NCBI RefSeq assembly: GCF_041080815.1
Contig: NZ_CP160205.1
Coordinates: 1,302,001-1,366,000, forward strand
Origin: Mucilaginibacter yixingensis
Lineage (GTDB): Bacteria > Bacteroidota > Bacteroidia > Sphingobacteriales > Sphingobacteriaceae
DNA: 64,000 nucleotides
Direction of reading: 5' to 3'
Shown: positions 27,180 to 36,200 of the stretch, piece by piece
How the letters are laid out: every line of letters starts with the position of its first letter
Position numbering within the stretch: position 1 is the stretch's first letter
Translations under genes and position numbers: made by a program
The notes under the pieces: generated by a model
Told to the model about the DNA's origin: nothing
What the model saw: the letters and a program-made list of their open reading frames with translations, nothing else
The model's database searches: none

Positions 27180-27998
27180 ATGGCAAAAACAGTTTTTATT
27201 ACCGGCGCCTCACGTGGTTTCGGTAAATTATGGGCCGAAGCATTATTGCAACGCGGCGATAAAGTAGTAGCAACAGCACGCGATTTAAGCGCGCTGGACG
27301 ATCTGGTAACCAAATACGGCGATAACATTTTACCCCTGCAACTCAATGTTAACGACCGTGAGGCCGACTTTGCGGCCATAACCAAAGCCAAACAACATTT
27401 CGGCAGCATTGATGTGCTGATCAACAACGCCGGTTACGGTTTATTTGGAACCGTAGAAGAAACCACCGAACAACAGGCCCGCGAGCAAATGGAAACCAAC
27501 TTCTTCGGTTTGCTGTGGTTAACCCAGGCGGTATTGCCGGTAATGCGCGAGCAGGGGCATGGTCATATCATCCAGCTATCAAGTGTGTTAGGGCTGGTTA
27601 CGCTACCGGTATTGGGCCTATACAACGCCTCAAAATTTGCGGTAGAAGGTTTAAGTGAAACCCTGGCTGCAGAGGTAAAAGGTTTCGGTATTAACGTTAC
27701 GTTGATTGAGCCAAACGGTTTTGCTACCGATTGGAGCGGCGCATCTGCCCTGCAAACCGAAGCTATGCCAGCTTATGATGCTGTGCGTGCGGCTTTCCAG
27801 GAAGGAGTGAGCGGCGATATTTGGGGTGTGCCAGAGGCAACTACCCCGGCGGTATTGCAGTTAATTGATGCAGAAAATCCGCCGCTGCGTTTATTTTTGG
27901 GTAACCAGGGCTACCCTTGGGTTAAACAGGTTTACCAGGGCCGTTATGCCGAGTGGGATAACTGGAACGAGGTTTCAACCGCGGCGCACGGTAAATAA
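27180..27998 (+). CDS. Short-chain dehydrogenase/reductase (SDR)
   Basis: This 272-residue classical SDR has the NAD(P)-binding motif TGASRGFG (residues 9-15), NNAG (82-85), the catalytic Ser in IQLSS (about 134) and the YxxxK pair at Tyr148 and Lys152 (YNASK). The basic Arg12 in the glycine loop and the RD pair after the second strand favour NADPH. The C-terminal region is of the type seen in SDRs annotated only as oxidoreductases. A terminator separates it from an AraC regulator 66 bases downstream, which may respond to the same signal. The substrate is unknown. Confidence 0.9.
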   Translation: MAKTVFITGASRGFGKLWAEALLQRGDKVVATARDLSALDDLVTKYGDNILPLQLNVNDREADFAAITKAKQHFGSIDVLINNAGYGLFGTVEETTEQQAREQMETNFFGLLWLTQAVLPVMREQGHGHIIQLSSVLGLVTLPVLGLYNASKFAVEGLSETLAAEVKGFGINVTLIEPNGFATDWSGASALQTEAMPAYDAVRAAFQEGVSGDIWGVPEATTPAVLQLIDAENPPLRLFLGNQGYPWVKQVYQGRYAEWDNWNEVSTAAHGK

Positions 27999-28015
27999 TT
28001 AATGGTTTGATGCTG

Positions 28016-28048
28016 ACAAATCTACACCTGTTTTTGGTGTAGATTTGT
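28016..28048 (+). terminator. Rho-independent terminator after the SDR gene
   Basis: ACAAATCTACACC (28016-28028) pairs perfectly with GGTGTAGATTTGT (28036-28048) over a seven-base, mostly T, loop. A T-rich stretch follows. The AraC start at 28065 lies just downstream, so the hairpin also sits in that gene's leader. Confidence 0.8.
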
Positions 28049-28064
28049 TTTGATTTATAAAGCG

Positions 28065-28955
28065 ATGAAGCACTATAAAACGATAGCCGATATGCACCGG
28101 GACAATGGTTACCCGGCACCCGAAAACCCGCTGTTCAGCGTTTTCAGGTGTACACGCACTTGCTCGTTGGGCAATACCGAGTTTACGACCGATTTCTACA
28201 TGATCGGTTTTAAAAAGCTGAAATCGGGCCATATTTTATACGGACGCACTAAGTACGATCATGATACCGGTAGCATGATGTTTATCAAACCCCGCCAGGT
28301 GATTGAGTTTATGAGTCCGGAATTTGAGGAAGATGCTTTCATGATTTTAATTCATGAGGATTTTTTGAACGGACACGCGCTGCACACCGAGATGGGCAAG
28401 TATTCTTTTTTTGATTACGAGGCTAACGAAGCACTGCACCTTTCGCCGCGTGAGGAGAAGATTGTTTGGGAGCTTTATTCAAGCATAGAGGGCGAGTACC
28501 AGGATAATCCGGATGAATACAGTCGCGATATCATCCTGGCGCATATTGATTCGATGCTGAAGTATTCGCAGCGCTTCTATAAGCGTCAATTCATCAATCG
28601 TACTGAATTATCGGGAAGGACCGTGTCAAAGTTTAATGATGCTTTGGGTACTTATTTTAAAAATGGGTTGTTGCAAACCCAGGGATTGCCAACGGTAAGT
28701 GCATTGGCAGCACAACTAAATTTGTCGTCGCGTTACCTGAGTGATCTATTGAAACAAGAGACCGGGAAGACGGCTATAGATTTGATCCATATTTACCTGG
28801 TTAAAGAAGCCAAAAACCGGTTGATTGGCCAGGAGTTGAGCGTATCTGAAATTGCTTATGAATTGGGTTTTGAAAACCTGCCGTATTTCTCCAGGCTTTT
28901 TAAGAAAGAGACCGGCGTAAGCCCGAATCAGTTTAAGAAGCAGTTGTTAAATTAA
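28065..28955 (+). CDS. AraC-family transcriptional regulator
   Basis: I place the start at the ATG at 28065; a TTG 15 bases upstream is less likely and falls by the terminator stem. The protein of about 296 residues has an N-terminal effector domain (about 1-180) with a cupin-like character (GRTKYDHDTGSMMFIKPRQVIEF). A C-terminal AraC double helix-turn-helix follows (LPTVSALAAQLNLSSRYLSDLLKQETG; then VSEIAYELGFENLPYFSRLFKKETGVSPNQFK). Regulators of this type often control an adjacent oxidoreductase, so the SDR gene upstream is the plausible target. The ligand is unknown. Confidence 0.9.
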   Translation: MKHYKTIADMHRDNGYPAPENPLFSVFRCTRTCSLGNTEFTTDFYMIGFKKLKSGHILYGRTKYDHDTGSMMFIKPRQVIEFMSPEFEEDAFMILIHEDFLNGHALHTEMGKYSFFDYEANEALHLSPREEKIVWELYSSIEGEYQDNPDEYSRDIILAHIDSMLKYSQRFYKRQFINRTELSGRTVSKFNDALGTYFKNGLLQTQGLPTVSALAAQLNLSSRYLSDLLKQETGKTAIDLIHIYLVKEAKNRLIGQELSVSEIAYELGFENLPYFSRLFKKETGVSPNQFKKQLLN

Positions 28956-28978
28956 CAAACTGGGGCTGCTTAATCAGT

Positions 28979-30331
28979 CTAAGCTACTTTAGATTGGAAG
29001 GGAACTATTTTGGCGTCAGTGGCCGGGGCTGTGGCGGTTTGCACCAGCGGCAATTCAATGGTAAATACCGATCCTTTACCTAAAGTACTTTCAACTGAGA
29101 TGCGGCCGCCTTGTCGTTCCATAAATTCGCGACAAAGTATCAGGCCCAAACCTACGCCCTTTTCATTTGCAGTGCCATAGGCGGGCACAATATCTCCGGA
29201 AAACAGGCTGGCTAATTGATTTGGCGTGATGCCTGTTCCGCTATCGCTTACATGCAATTGGCAGTAAGTTTCATTTACGTCGGTGCTTACGCTAATCAGG
29301 CCATTCTTCGGGGTGAACTTGATGGCGTTCTGCAATAGATTACGCACCACCAACTGCAGCATGTCGGCATCGCCAAGTATTTGAATAGCCGGATTGATAT
29401 AGGTTTCAATTTCCACTTGTTTTTGCGCTGCCATGCCTTTTTGTATGGACAGCGTACTATCCAGCGTTTCTGCTAAATGTAATCGGGTCAGGTGCACGGC
29501 TGCGCCGTCCAATTGCGAGCGCGACCAGTGCAGCAGGTTGGTCACCATATCCAGTGTCTGATCATTGGCTTTGCGCAGGGTATGCTCCAGTTGCGCGCGT
29601 TCTGCGACCGACAACTCCGGGTCGTTCAGTAACTCAAGGTACTGGCGGATCTGGATAAGCGGTGCCCTGAAATCATGCGAGAGGATGGATAGCAGCCTGC
29701 TTTTTTCAATGTTCCGTTGTTCTGCTTTTGCCCTTTCTCGGTCATAACTTCGTCTAAATAAGCCAATAACCACCGCCATGCCCAAAACCGGCATAGGAAA
29801 GGCAGTAATGCGATCTATAAATTGCCCTTTACCCGGGCGAAACGGATAATGCACCAGCTCTGGATGCAGATGCTCCAGCAGATGCACCAGCCCAAACACC
29901 ACCAGATAGGTAATTACCCAACCAATATGGTGCCTGTACGGACAAATAGTAAGCAGCAAAAGCAGGTAAACCGGCCATATTAAATCTGTAGACCCATTAA
30001 TCCCCGAGTTGCAGAAATAGTTGACAGAAAATAGCGCCAGTCCTACAAAACCGAAAATAAAACTCCGGTGCGGATGCCCGCAATATCTGGAACGATAATA
30101 CTCATACAGAAAGAAACCCGAAATGATAACGCAGGATGCAGCCGCTACATACAACCCGGCAAACAAATCATACGGCACATAGCACCACGCCAGCAATACA
30201 ATACCCAGACTGATAGAGTGAAATATCCGGGCCTCAAGCGAGAATCCCGCAGCGCGGCCCGTTAGCACATGCCACTGCCTGCTTATACGCATAATTAAGG
30301 TGCGGGCATAGGTAAGTACAGTGTAGGGCAT
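28979..30331 (-). CDS. Membrane sensor histidine kinase
   Basis: This 450-residue protein has six or so hydrophobic helices at residues 35-195. A HisKA domain follows, with phospho-acceptor His219 (ILSHDFRAPL), then a HATPase domain with N-box NLLQNAIKF, and glycine boxes DSGTGI and GVGLGL. No periplasmic sensor domain of usual size is visible; the membrane part is probably the sensor. An alternative start at the internal Met14 (30292) is possible. No cognate response regulator follows. The LuxR-type regulator 67 bases upstream on the same strand could partner with it or with the HisKA_3 kinase, so cross-talk is possible. Confidence 0.9.
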   Translation of the reverse strand: MPYTVLTYARTLIMRISRQWHVLTGRAAGFSLEARIFHSISLGIVLLAWCYVPYDLFAGLYVAAASCVIISGFFLYEYYRSRYCGHPHRSFIFGFVGLALFSVNYFCNSGINGSTDLIWPVYLLLLLTICPYRHHIGWVITYLVVFGLVHLLEHLHPELVHYPFRPGKGQFIDRITAFPMPVLGMAVVIGLFRRSYDRERAKAEQRNIEKSRLLSILSHDFRAPLIQIRQYLELLNDPELSVAERAQLEHTLRKANDQTLDMVTNLLHWSRSQLDGAAVHLTRLHLAETLDSTLSIQKGMAAQKQVEIETYINPAIQILGDADMLQLVVRNLLQNAIKFTPKNGLISVSTDVNETYCQLHVSDSGTGITPNQLASLFSGDIVPAYGTANEKGVGLGLILCREFMERQGGRISVESTLGKGSVFTIELPLVQTATAPATDAKIVPFQSKVA

Positions 30332-30398
30332 GTAGTAAATACTGGTTTAACACTAATTACGGAATAAATACCCAAATAGATGCTATATCTTTTTTATG

Positions 30399-31058
30399 TT
30401 ACATAGCCTCGCCCAGTTGCACAATGTTTCTGCGCAGCGCCTCCAGTACCAATCCTACCCGGCTTTGCACATTGAACTTGCGGAACAGGGCCTCGCGGTA
30501 GCCATCAATGGTGCGTTCAGACAGGCACATTTCTGATGCTATTTGCTTGTAAGTAGCGTCTGAGCTGGCCAGTTGAAGAAAGCGTTTTTCGCGCTCATTG
30601 ATTTCCGGCGCATCCTCCATTTTATATTTCAGTAGTCTGCGGAAGTTAACGTTGGCCGCATCGGCGTTATAAAATCCATTAGCGTATACCTCATTAAGGG
30701 CTTTTTCCAACTCATCAGGATGAATGTCTTTGAGCAGATAAGCGCAACAGCCGGCTTTCAGCATGTTGATGATGCTGTAGCTATCATCTTGCATAGAGAG
30801 CGCTATTATTTTTGTTTTGGGGAGTTTTTTGGAGAGATGTTTGGCCGTATCCTCGCCGTTCATCACCTGCATATTTACGTCTAATAACACAATATCGGGG
30901 ATGAGCTGCTGCTTTTCCAGTGTATCTATCAGTTCTTTGCCGTTTATGGCTTCGGCAACTACGTGGAAACCAGCAAAGCCGCTCACCAGCATACTCAATG
31001 ATTTTAAGAATAACTGATGATCATCGGCAATGGCAACAGCGACATTTTCCGGGTTCAT
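30399..31058 (-). CDS. LuxR/NarL-type response regulator
   Basis: From the ATG at 31058 this is 219 residues; an upstream TTG at 31064 would add two. The receiver domain has acidic residues Asp12-Asp13, phospho-acceptor Asp60 (DIVLLDVNM) and the conserved Lys in AYLLKDIHP. The C-terminal LuxR helix-turn-helix (YKQIASEMCLSERTIDGYRE; NVQSRVGLVLEAL) binds DNA. It lies 12 bases after the HisKA_3 kinase gene, and such kinases normally pair with NarL-type regulators. The pair is the output of the four-gene signalling unit. Targets are not apparent. Confidence 0.93.
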   Translation of the reverse strand: MNPENVAVAIADDHQLFLKSLSMLVSGFAGFHVVAEAINGKELIDTLEKQQLIPDIVLLDVNMQVMNGEDTAKHLSKKLPKTKIIALSMQDDSYSIINMLKAGCCAYLLKDIHPDELEKALNEVYANGFYNADAANVNFRRLLKYKMEDAPEINEREKRFLQLASSDATYKQIASEMCLSERTIDGYREALFRKFNVQSRVGLVLEALRRNIVQLGEAM

Positions 31059-31070
31059 AGGCAATGGTTT

Positions 31071-31871
31071 TTATAAAGGTAAAGTAATTTCAATAGTTGT
31101 TCCGCGGCCAATTTCAGACCGCCACTCTACGCGTCCGTTCAGCAGTTTTACACGGTGGCGCATGTTCATCATCCCCACGCCGCCGGGGCGGGCGTTCATA
31201 TCAAATCCCTGCCCATCATCAGCAATGCTGATCTTCAGGTTGTTTCTACCCGAGCTGATAGTCATCCAGATGTTTTTTGCCTGCGCATGTTTGATGCTGT
31301 TATTCATGGCCTCCTGCACAATACGAAACAGCATCAATTGCTGATCTGCCTGCATAGAGAGCTGCTCGGCATCACTCTTAACATGTACTTGTAATTGACC
31401 GGCTGCATTTATACGTTCGGCCTCAACGTGCAGGTTCTCAATCAGGTTAAACTGACTAAGCCACTCGGTATTTAACGATTTGGAGAGCGATCTTAAACTT
31501 TGCAGCGCCTGGCCCAGAGTGTCTTGTGCTGTCATCAGTGTTTCGGGCGGGTCGCTTAGCTTTCTTTGCGTAATGCCCAGTAAAAGCTTGGCGCTGCTCA
31601 GTAGCTGACCAACATTATCGTGCAGCTCGCGCCCTAGTTCGCCAAAAGTTTGTTCCTGCACTTCTACTTTGGCCTGCATCAGCTGGTTATCAAACTCTTT
31701 CTGCATATGTTTTTGCCGCACAACCAGCCGGTTCTGCTGTCTTCGCGAAAAGATGAAGAACACCAGGAACGCAATGGCAAAGGTGGCAATCAGCAATCCG
31801 GCAATCCCTACAATTTCCGGAAAGAGCTTTCCCTGCGCGATAAAATTATACCTGATATGAACATACAACAT
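31071..31871 (-). CDS. HisKA_3-type sensor histidine kinase with one membrane helix
   Basis: This 266-residue protein has a single membrane helix at about residues 18-42 (VGIAGLLIATFAIAFLVFFIF). A coiled-coil-like linker and a HisKA_3 dimer domain with His84 (LGRELHDNVGQLL) follow. The HATPase domain has EAMNNSIKHA, DDGQGFD and GGVGMMNMRHR. There is no periplasmic sensor domain, so the signal probably comes from the adjacent membrane protein. The start codon lies 64 bases inside the upstream gene, and no later Met comes before the helix, so the overlap appears real. It pairs with the LuxR-type regulator 12 bases downstream. Confidence 0.9.
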   Translation of the reverse strand: MLYVHIRYNFIAQGKLFPEIVGIAGLLIATFAIAFLVFFIFSRRQQNRLVVRQKHMQKEFDNQLMQAKVEVQEQTFGELGRELHDNVGQLLSSAKLLLGITQRKLSDPPETLMTAQDTLGQALQSLRSLSKSLNTEWLSQFNLIENLHVEAERINAAGQLQVHVKSDAEQLSMQADQQLMLFRIVQEAMNNSIKHAQAKNIWMTISSGRNNLKISIADDGQGFDMNARPGGVGMMNMRHRVKLLNGRVEWRSEIGRGTTIEITLPL

Positions 31872-32467
31872 AATAGTAAGTAATAAGAGGCATCGGTAAT
31901 CAGTTGTAAAAAGAAGAACACCTTTTTGGCGTCGGTAAAGTGCCAGTACTCAGCATCAAGCCTTAAGGTAAACGTGAGTATCAAAATGCTGTGGTACAGT
32001 ATACAGGCTGCACACATCCAAAACACCGGATCGACCGTTAGGTTGTAGTACTCTTTTTTTAATATCTCGTATAGGTAGATAATAGCCAGCAGAATAATAA
32101 AGCTCTCATAAACCCTGAATGAGTCTACATGCAGCACGTGCCAGCCTTTAAAAAAACATAACTCTACAAACGAGTACGCAAAGATGACCACGGTTAACGG
32201 CAGTATCAGCTTTTGCACCCTTCGCCCGGCATAGATCCTAAAAAATATATAGCACCAGATACCCATATCTATCAACGAGAACAGGTTGTAGGCAATATTT
32301 AGATGGATATGCAGCCGGCCGATAAGGTATACCGTAAACACCTGCTCATTAAACAGCGTAATGCCCAGTAAAATAACAATCAGCCTGAAATAGAATGGCC
32401 GGTAATAGCAACAGGCAATCAGGCCGGTAATAAACGCAACATAGGTAAAGCTATCATACAACCACAT
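31808..32467 (-). CDS. Multi-helix membrane protein of unknown function, probable sensor partner
   Basis: This 219-residue protein is almost all hydrophobic, with about six or seven membrane helices (for example FRLIVILLGITLFNEQVF; FIILLAIIYLYEIL; ASYYLLLCCMFISGIILS). Short charged loops separate them, such as KGWHVLHVDSFRVYES. I recognise the layout from Bacteroidota genomes, where such proteins sit next to HisKA_3 kinases, but know no function for it. Its gene lies 11 bases after the tethered 213-residue protein and overlaps the kinase by 64 bases, so translation is probably coupled. A role as the membrane sensor for a kinase that lacks its own sensor domain is inference. Confidence 0.7.
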   Translation of the reverse strand: MWLYDSFTYVAFITGLIACCYYRPFYFRLIVILLGITLFNEQVFTVYLIGRLHIHLNIAYNLFSLIDMGIWCYIFFRIYAGRRVQKLILPLTVVIFAYSFVELCFFKGWHVLHVDSFRVYESFIILLAIIYLYEILKKEYYNLTVDPVFWMCAACILYHSILILTFTLRLDAEYWHFTDAKKVFFFLQLITDASYYLLLCCMFISGIILSRRESSFRKL

Positions 32468-32478
32468 GGGCGCGTGTG

Positions 32479-33120
32479 TTATTGGCCGGTATCACACGTG
32501 TTTGGCGGACAAGTGCCGTTGTAATTGTACGCTTGATCTGATGACTGCGCAAGACTTAAACTACGCACAGTTGGCGTGCCAGATGCTGGCGGCGTGGCCG
32601 GTGCTTTGGTGCCATAAAAAACATCGTCATGCAAAGCTGCCGATCTTGCAGCCGGTTTGGTAGTGAAAATAACGATGGAGTTATGATTGTCCAATGCGCC
32701 ACCGTCGGCTCTTCGCGGGTCTGGGTCTGTTTTTAATACCGGGTACCTGGAGTAGTAAACCCTGATGCCATCGCCATTGTTTTCAATAATGGTTTTCATC
32801 ATGCTGCTTAGTGATGCGGCATCTACCCATATACTATTGGTTAAATTGGCGGCATTGTCTTCCATGCGCAGGGCTGTGCGCTGGTAATTGGCAATATAGC
32901 GTTTGGCAACGGCCACATTGATGGTGGTGCCGCCCTCGGCCGCTTGTTTGGGCCAGGTGGTGGCGCGCTCGTCAAAACGCTTTTCGAGCGAGTCGATTTT
33001 TTGCCATTTGGCAGCAGCAACGGTCAGATCTGTTAGGCGCGAATGGTCGCGGTACCATAAAACCGCTAATACAATGGCAACAGCCAATAGTATTAAACTA
33101 AATAGTGAAGAAGCTTTCAT
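32479..33120 (-). CDS. Membrane-tethered protein of unknown function, signalling-unit member
   Basis: This 213-residue protein has one N-terminal helix (LFSLILLAVAIVLAVLWY) that is a membrane anchor or uncleaved signal. A helical segment follows, then a conserved-looking core (SIWVDAASLSSMMKTIIENNGDGIRVYYSRYP), quoted here from residues about 95-127 as separate parts: SIWVDAASLSSMM and GDGIRVYYSRYP. This core resembles a small Bacteroidota family with D-GIRxYF-x-YP motifs of unknown function. The tail is low-complexity and ends with a cysteine pair (GTCPPNTCDTG). It lies 11 bases before the membrane-protein gene and is first in the four-gene unit. It probably sits in the periplasm. I do not assign a function. 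Confidence 0.65.
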   Translation of the reverse strand: MKASSLFSLILLAVAIVLAVLWYRDHSRLTDLTVAAAKWQKIDSLEKRFDERATTWPKQAAEGGTTINVAVAKRYIANYQRTALRMEDNAANLTNSIWVDAASLSSMMKTIIENNGDGIRVYYSRYPVLKTDPDPRRADGGALDNHNSIVIFTTKPAARSAALHDDVFYGTKAPATPPASGTPTVRSLSLAQSSDQAYNYNGTCPPNTCDTGQ

Positions 33121-33197
33121 AAAGGTGTAGAAGGTTTTAGATGATTGATAGGATTGTTAAGCCAAGTTAATAAATATTAACTTTTAAATATATAATA

Positions 33198-33236
33198 ATA
33201 TCGCCGGCGTTGCCCGTAAAGCAACGCCGGCGATAT
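33198..33236 (-). terminator. Strong terminator after the TcA-like gene
   Basis: ATATCGCCGGCGTTGC (33198-33213) pairs perfectly with GCAACGCCGGCGATAT (33221-33236) over a seven-base loop. On the minus strand it is followed by an AT-rich run. It lies ten bases past the TcA stop and closes the toxin operon. Confidence 0.85.
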
Positions 33237-33245
33237 AAGGAACCG

Positions 33246-36200
33246 TTAACCAAGGGTGTAGTTAAGCACCACCCACGCATCGGTAATCTGGCTTTTAATG
33301 GCTGCAAAACTTTGCACATTAAAAGAGGCCGTGATCTTATCGTCTGCACTCAGCAGGTTGCCGGTGATGGTATCAACCGGGTCAATAAACTGGATTTGGC
33401 TGCCAAAACGGGTGGCGTCTTTACCCAGTGGTGCGGCCGCCCCACCGTTAATGCTTACGGTGATTGGCGTGCTGCCGGTAGTGAGCACAAACAACGCCGC
33501 ACTTTGTACCGTAACCTTTAAACCACTGTTTTGAGTATAGAACGGCAGGTTAGCCTTGCTGATATCGGCACTGAAGGTGGCCGAGCCATCGTTCATAAAC
33601 GCGTACCAGTTGTTTGGCATTTCGTGTTTCAGATCAAACATGCGGTACAGACCGGCTACAGGTACGCCAGCAATCAGTTTTTTGAACAGCAGTTTCAGGT
33701 AATCTGTAGTGGTTTGTTTGAACGCGCCACCGCCTGGTCTTGAGGTGTAACCAACGTTAATGATCACATCGGTAATAGTCTGATAGTCAAATTGCGACAG
33801 TACGGATGGATCGGTCATTTCCAAATGCCATGAGCTTACGGCACCGGTGCCTTCAAACGGCAGGTAACGCTCATCGCGGAAGTTTACTTCAAACATGCCG
33901 GCATCATTTTGAGCGTGACTGGTGGCAATTGATTGGATGGAACCGATGTTGTAAACAAAGCGGTCATCGCCCTCGGTGTTTTCGGCATATTTGTCGTACG
34001 CGTCTGCTCCTGATGCTTTGAGCAGCGTGTTTTTGCGGTACTTGTTGCTTACCTGCGATAGGGTACAAGCTACCGTAGTGAGCGGACCGGCAACGCATGG
34101 CACCGTTAATGATACCGTTTTAATGCGACGCAGGTACTGGCCCGGATAATCCATATCAAACAGCATTTCGGGGATGCTGAAATCGCACTGGCCGGTATTG
34201 CGTAACTGCATCAGCGCTTCTGGCGACAGGGATGCTAACGAGACGCTCTTGGTCAGCTCAAACTCGCGGCGGTTGTTATCATAGTAGGCCGATTCCATTT
34301 TTTTGATATCGGTCAACAGCTGATCGCCGGAGAGCAGGCCTTTCTTCATGGTATCCCAATAACCGTACTGGATAAAAGTGCTATCATTAGCCAGTTCATA
34401 CTGGTAGCATTGCTGTGCCTTTTGTGCCATATCAAACGCCAGTTTGTAGCTCTGATAGTAAACGGTACTCAGCTGACTCAGCATCCATGAGTACAGATCT
34501 TTATTGGTATACTTGGTTTTCAGGAAGGTATCTACCTCCTGAGCCTGACTGATGCGCGTTTGTTGCGTGCCGAACTCTTTGCTGGCAATATCCTTACGGA
34601 TGTTGGCCACCACAATCTGCTGGTCTATCTGCGCCATATCGCCCGATGCAATATCGCGTTGCAGGTGCCAGTCGTCCATACGGCGTTGGTAGCTGCCAAT
34701 GTTGCCTATCAAACCGGCGGTGGAGTGCAGGATACCTGCAATGCCACGGAACAAACTGGCAAAGCTGGCGGTTGAGCTACCCACATTATTACCACCAAAA
34801 GATACCGTTACCACCGGCGAGCCGCCGAAGCCTGCACCACCACCAGTGATGATTGGAATCATGTGTGTGCCGCCTGATGTGGCATCTAACACGGTTGCCA
34901 CGATCTCTGAGATGATGGCACCGCCAGAGATACCGGCCTGTGCAATTTCCCAGCCGTTCATAAAATCGCGGCTATCGTAGAAATTAAAGCGGGTTTGGGC
35001 AACATCTTTGGTTTTGTTCAGCACCTCGATGGATTGCTTAGCCTCATCAATTTGCGATTGACGGATTTGCAGCACCTGCTGTTGCAGCTTAATTTCCTGG
35101 GTCGATTTCAGCAGCGCCAGGCTTTCGGCATCTTTCTTCTCCAGAACAGAGAGCAGCAGGTTGCCCAGCGCTTTTACCTGTTCGGTAAACTCGGTAGCTT
35201 TTTGGATCAGCACGGTAAAGCGGTAGATAGGCAGCGGCGCGCTCAACATGCTCAGCACAGAACTGATGTCCAGCCCGGCTGCAGTAGCACGCACCAGCAT
35301 CCCCGGATCAATTGGCGGAGCAAACAATGCCAGCACACGGTGCACGCCGTTAATATCCTCGCTGTTGCGAATCTTGAACAACCTGTCGGCAATGGTATCC
35401 CAATAACCCAGCAAATTAGCGTTGGCAGGGATGCAGAAGTAAAGCGAGGACAGGGTGGCCGGTGGCGGCGGCAGTTCTGCGCCTTTGTGCGGCAGCAGGT
35501 TCAGGTCTGGCACCAGGTTTTCCAGGTCGATCAGCGCATTACTGAACGAGTCGAGCTTGCTTTCCAACTGATTGTAGGTTTCATCAGGCACCGGCACGGC
35601 AGGAGGGATGATCTGTGGTTTTGGTCCCAGCAGTTTATCGGCCAGTATGTACATCTGTGTTGCCTGCACCAATGATTCCATGGTGTTTTGCATAAAGAGG
35701 TTGTCGCCCCAGGCAATCAGGTTGTCCAGGTAGTTCATCAGCAGGGCTTTTTGATAAGCCAGCGGACGGGTGCGCGCCACTTCATGCGGCATAAACGGAT
35801 TTTCGCGCCAGCTTTGTACCGCCTGGGTCAGATCGGTATAAACGGTACCGGTTGGATCACTCGCTATATCGTTCATAATGGTATCGATGCGCTGATCGGC
35901 ATAATCAAAAAACTCATGGAATGGTTTAGTGATCCAGTATTTCTGCGGAGCGCTGCCGCCTGCGCCACCAATCGGGTTAAAAATGTAGTGGTACCATTTC
36001 CGGGCCTCTTCAAATTGCTGGTTAAGGCTCAACTGATTGGCTACGTAGAACGGCAGGTGATAAAACAGCTCCCAGTTATAAGAAGAATAGCTGCCTTCGG
36101 CGGTAAAATCAATGTCCTCAACAGGGTATGGGTGCGCCACTACTGGGGTAGGCTGATAGGTACTGTTGAAATTGAAGCTGTTCACTTTAGATTGCACCTC

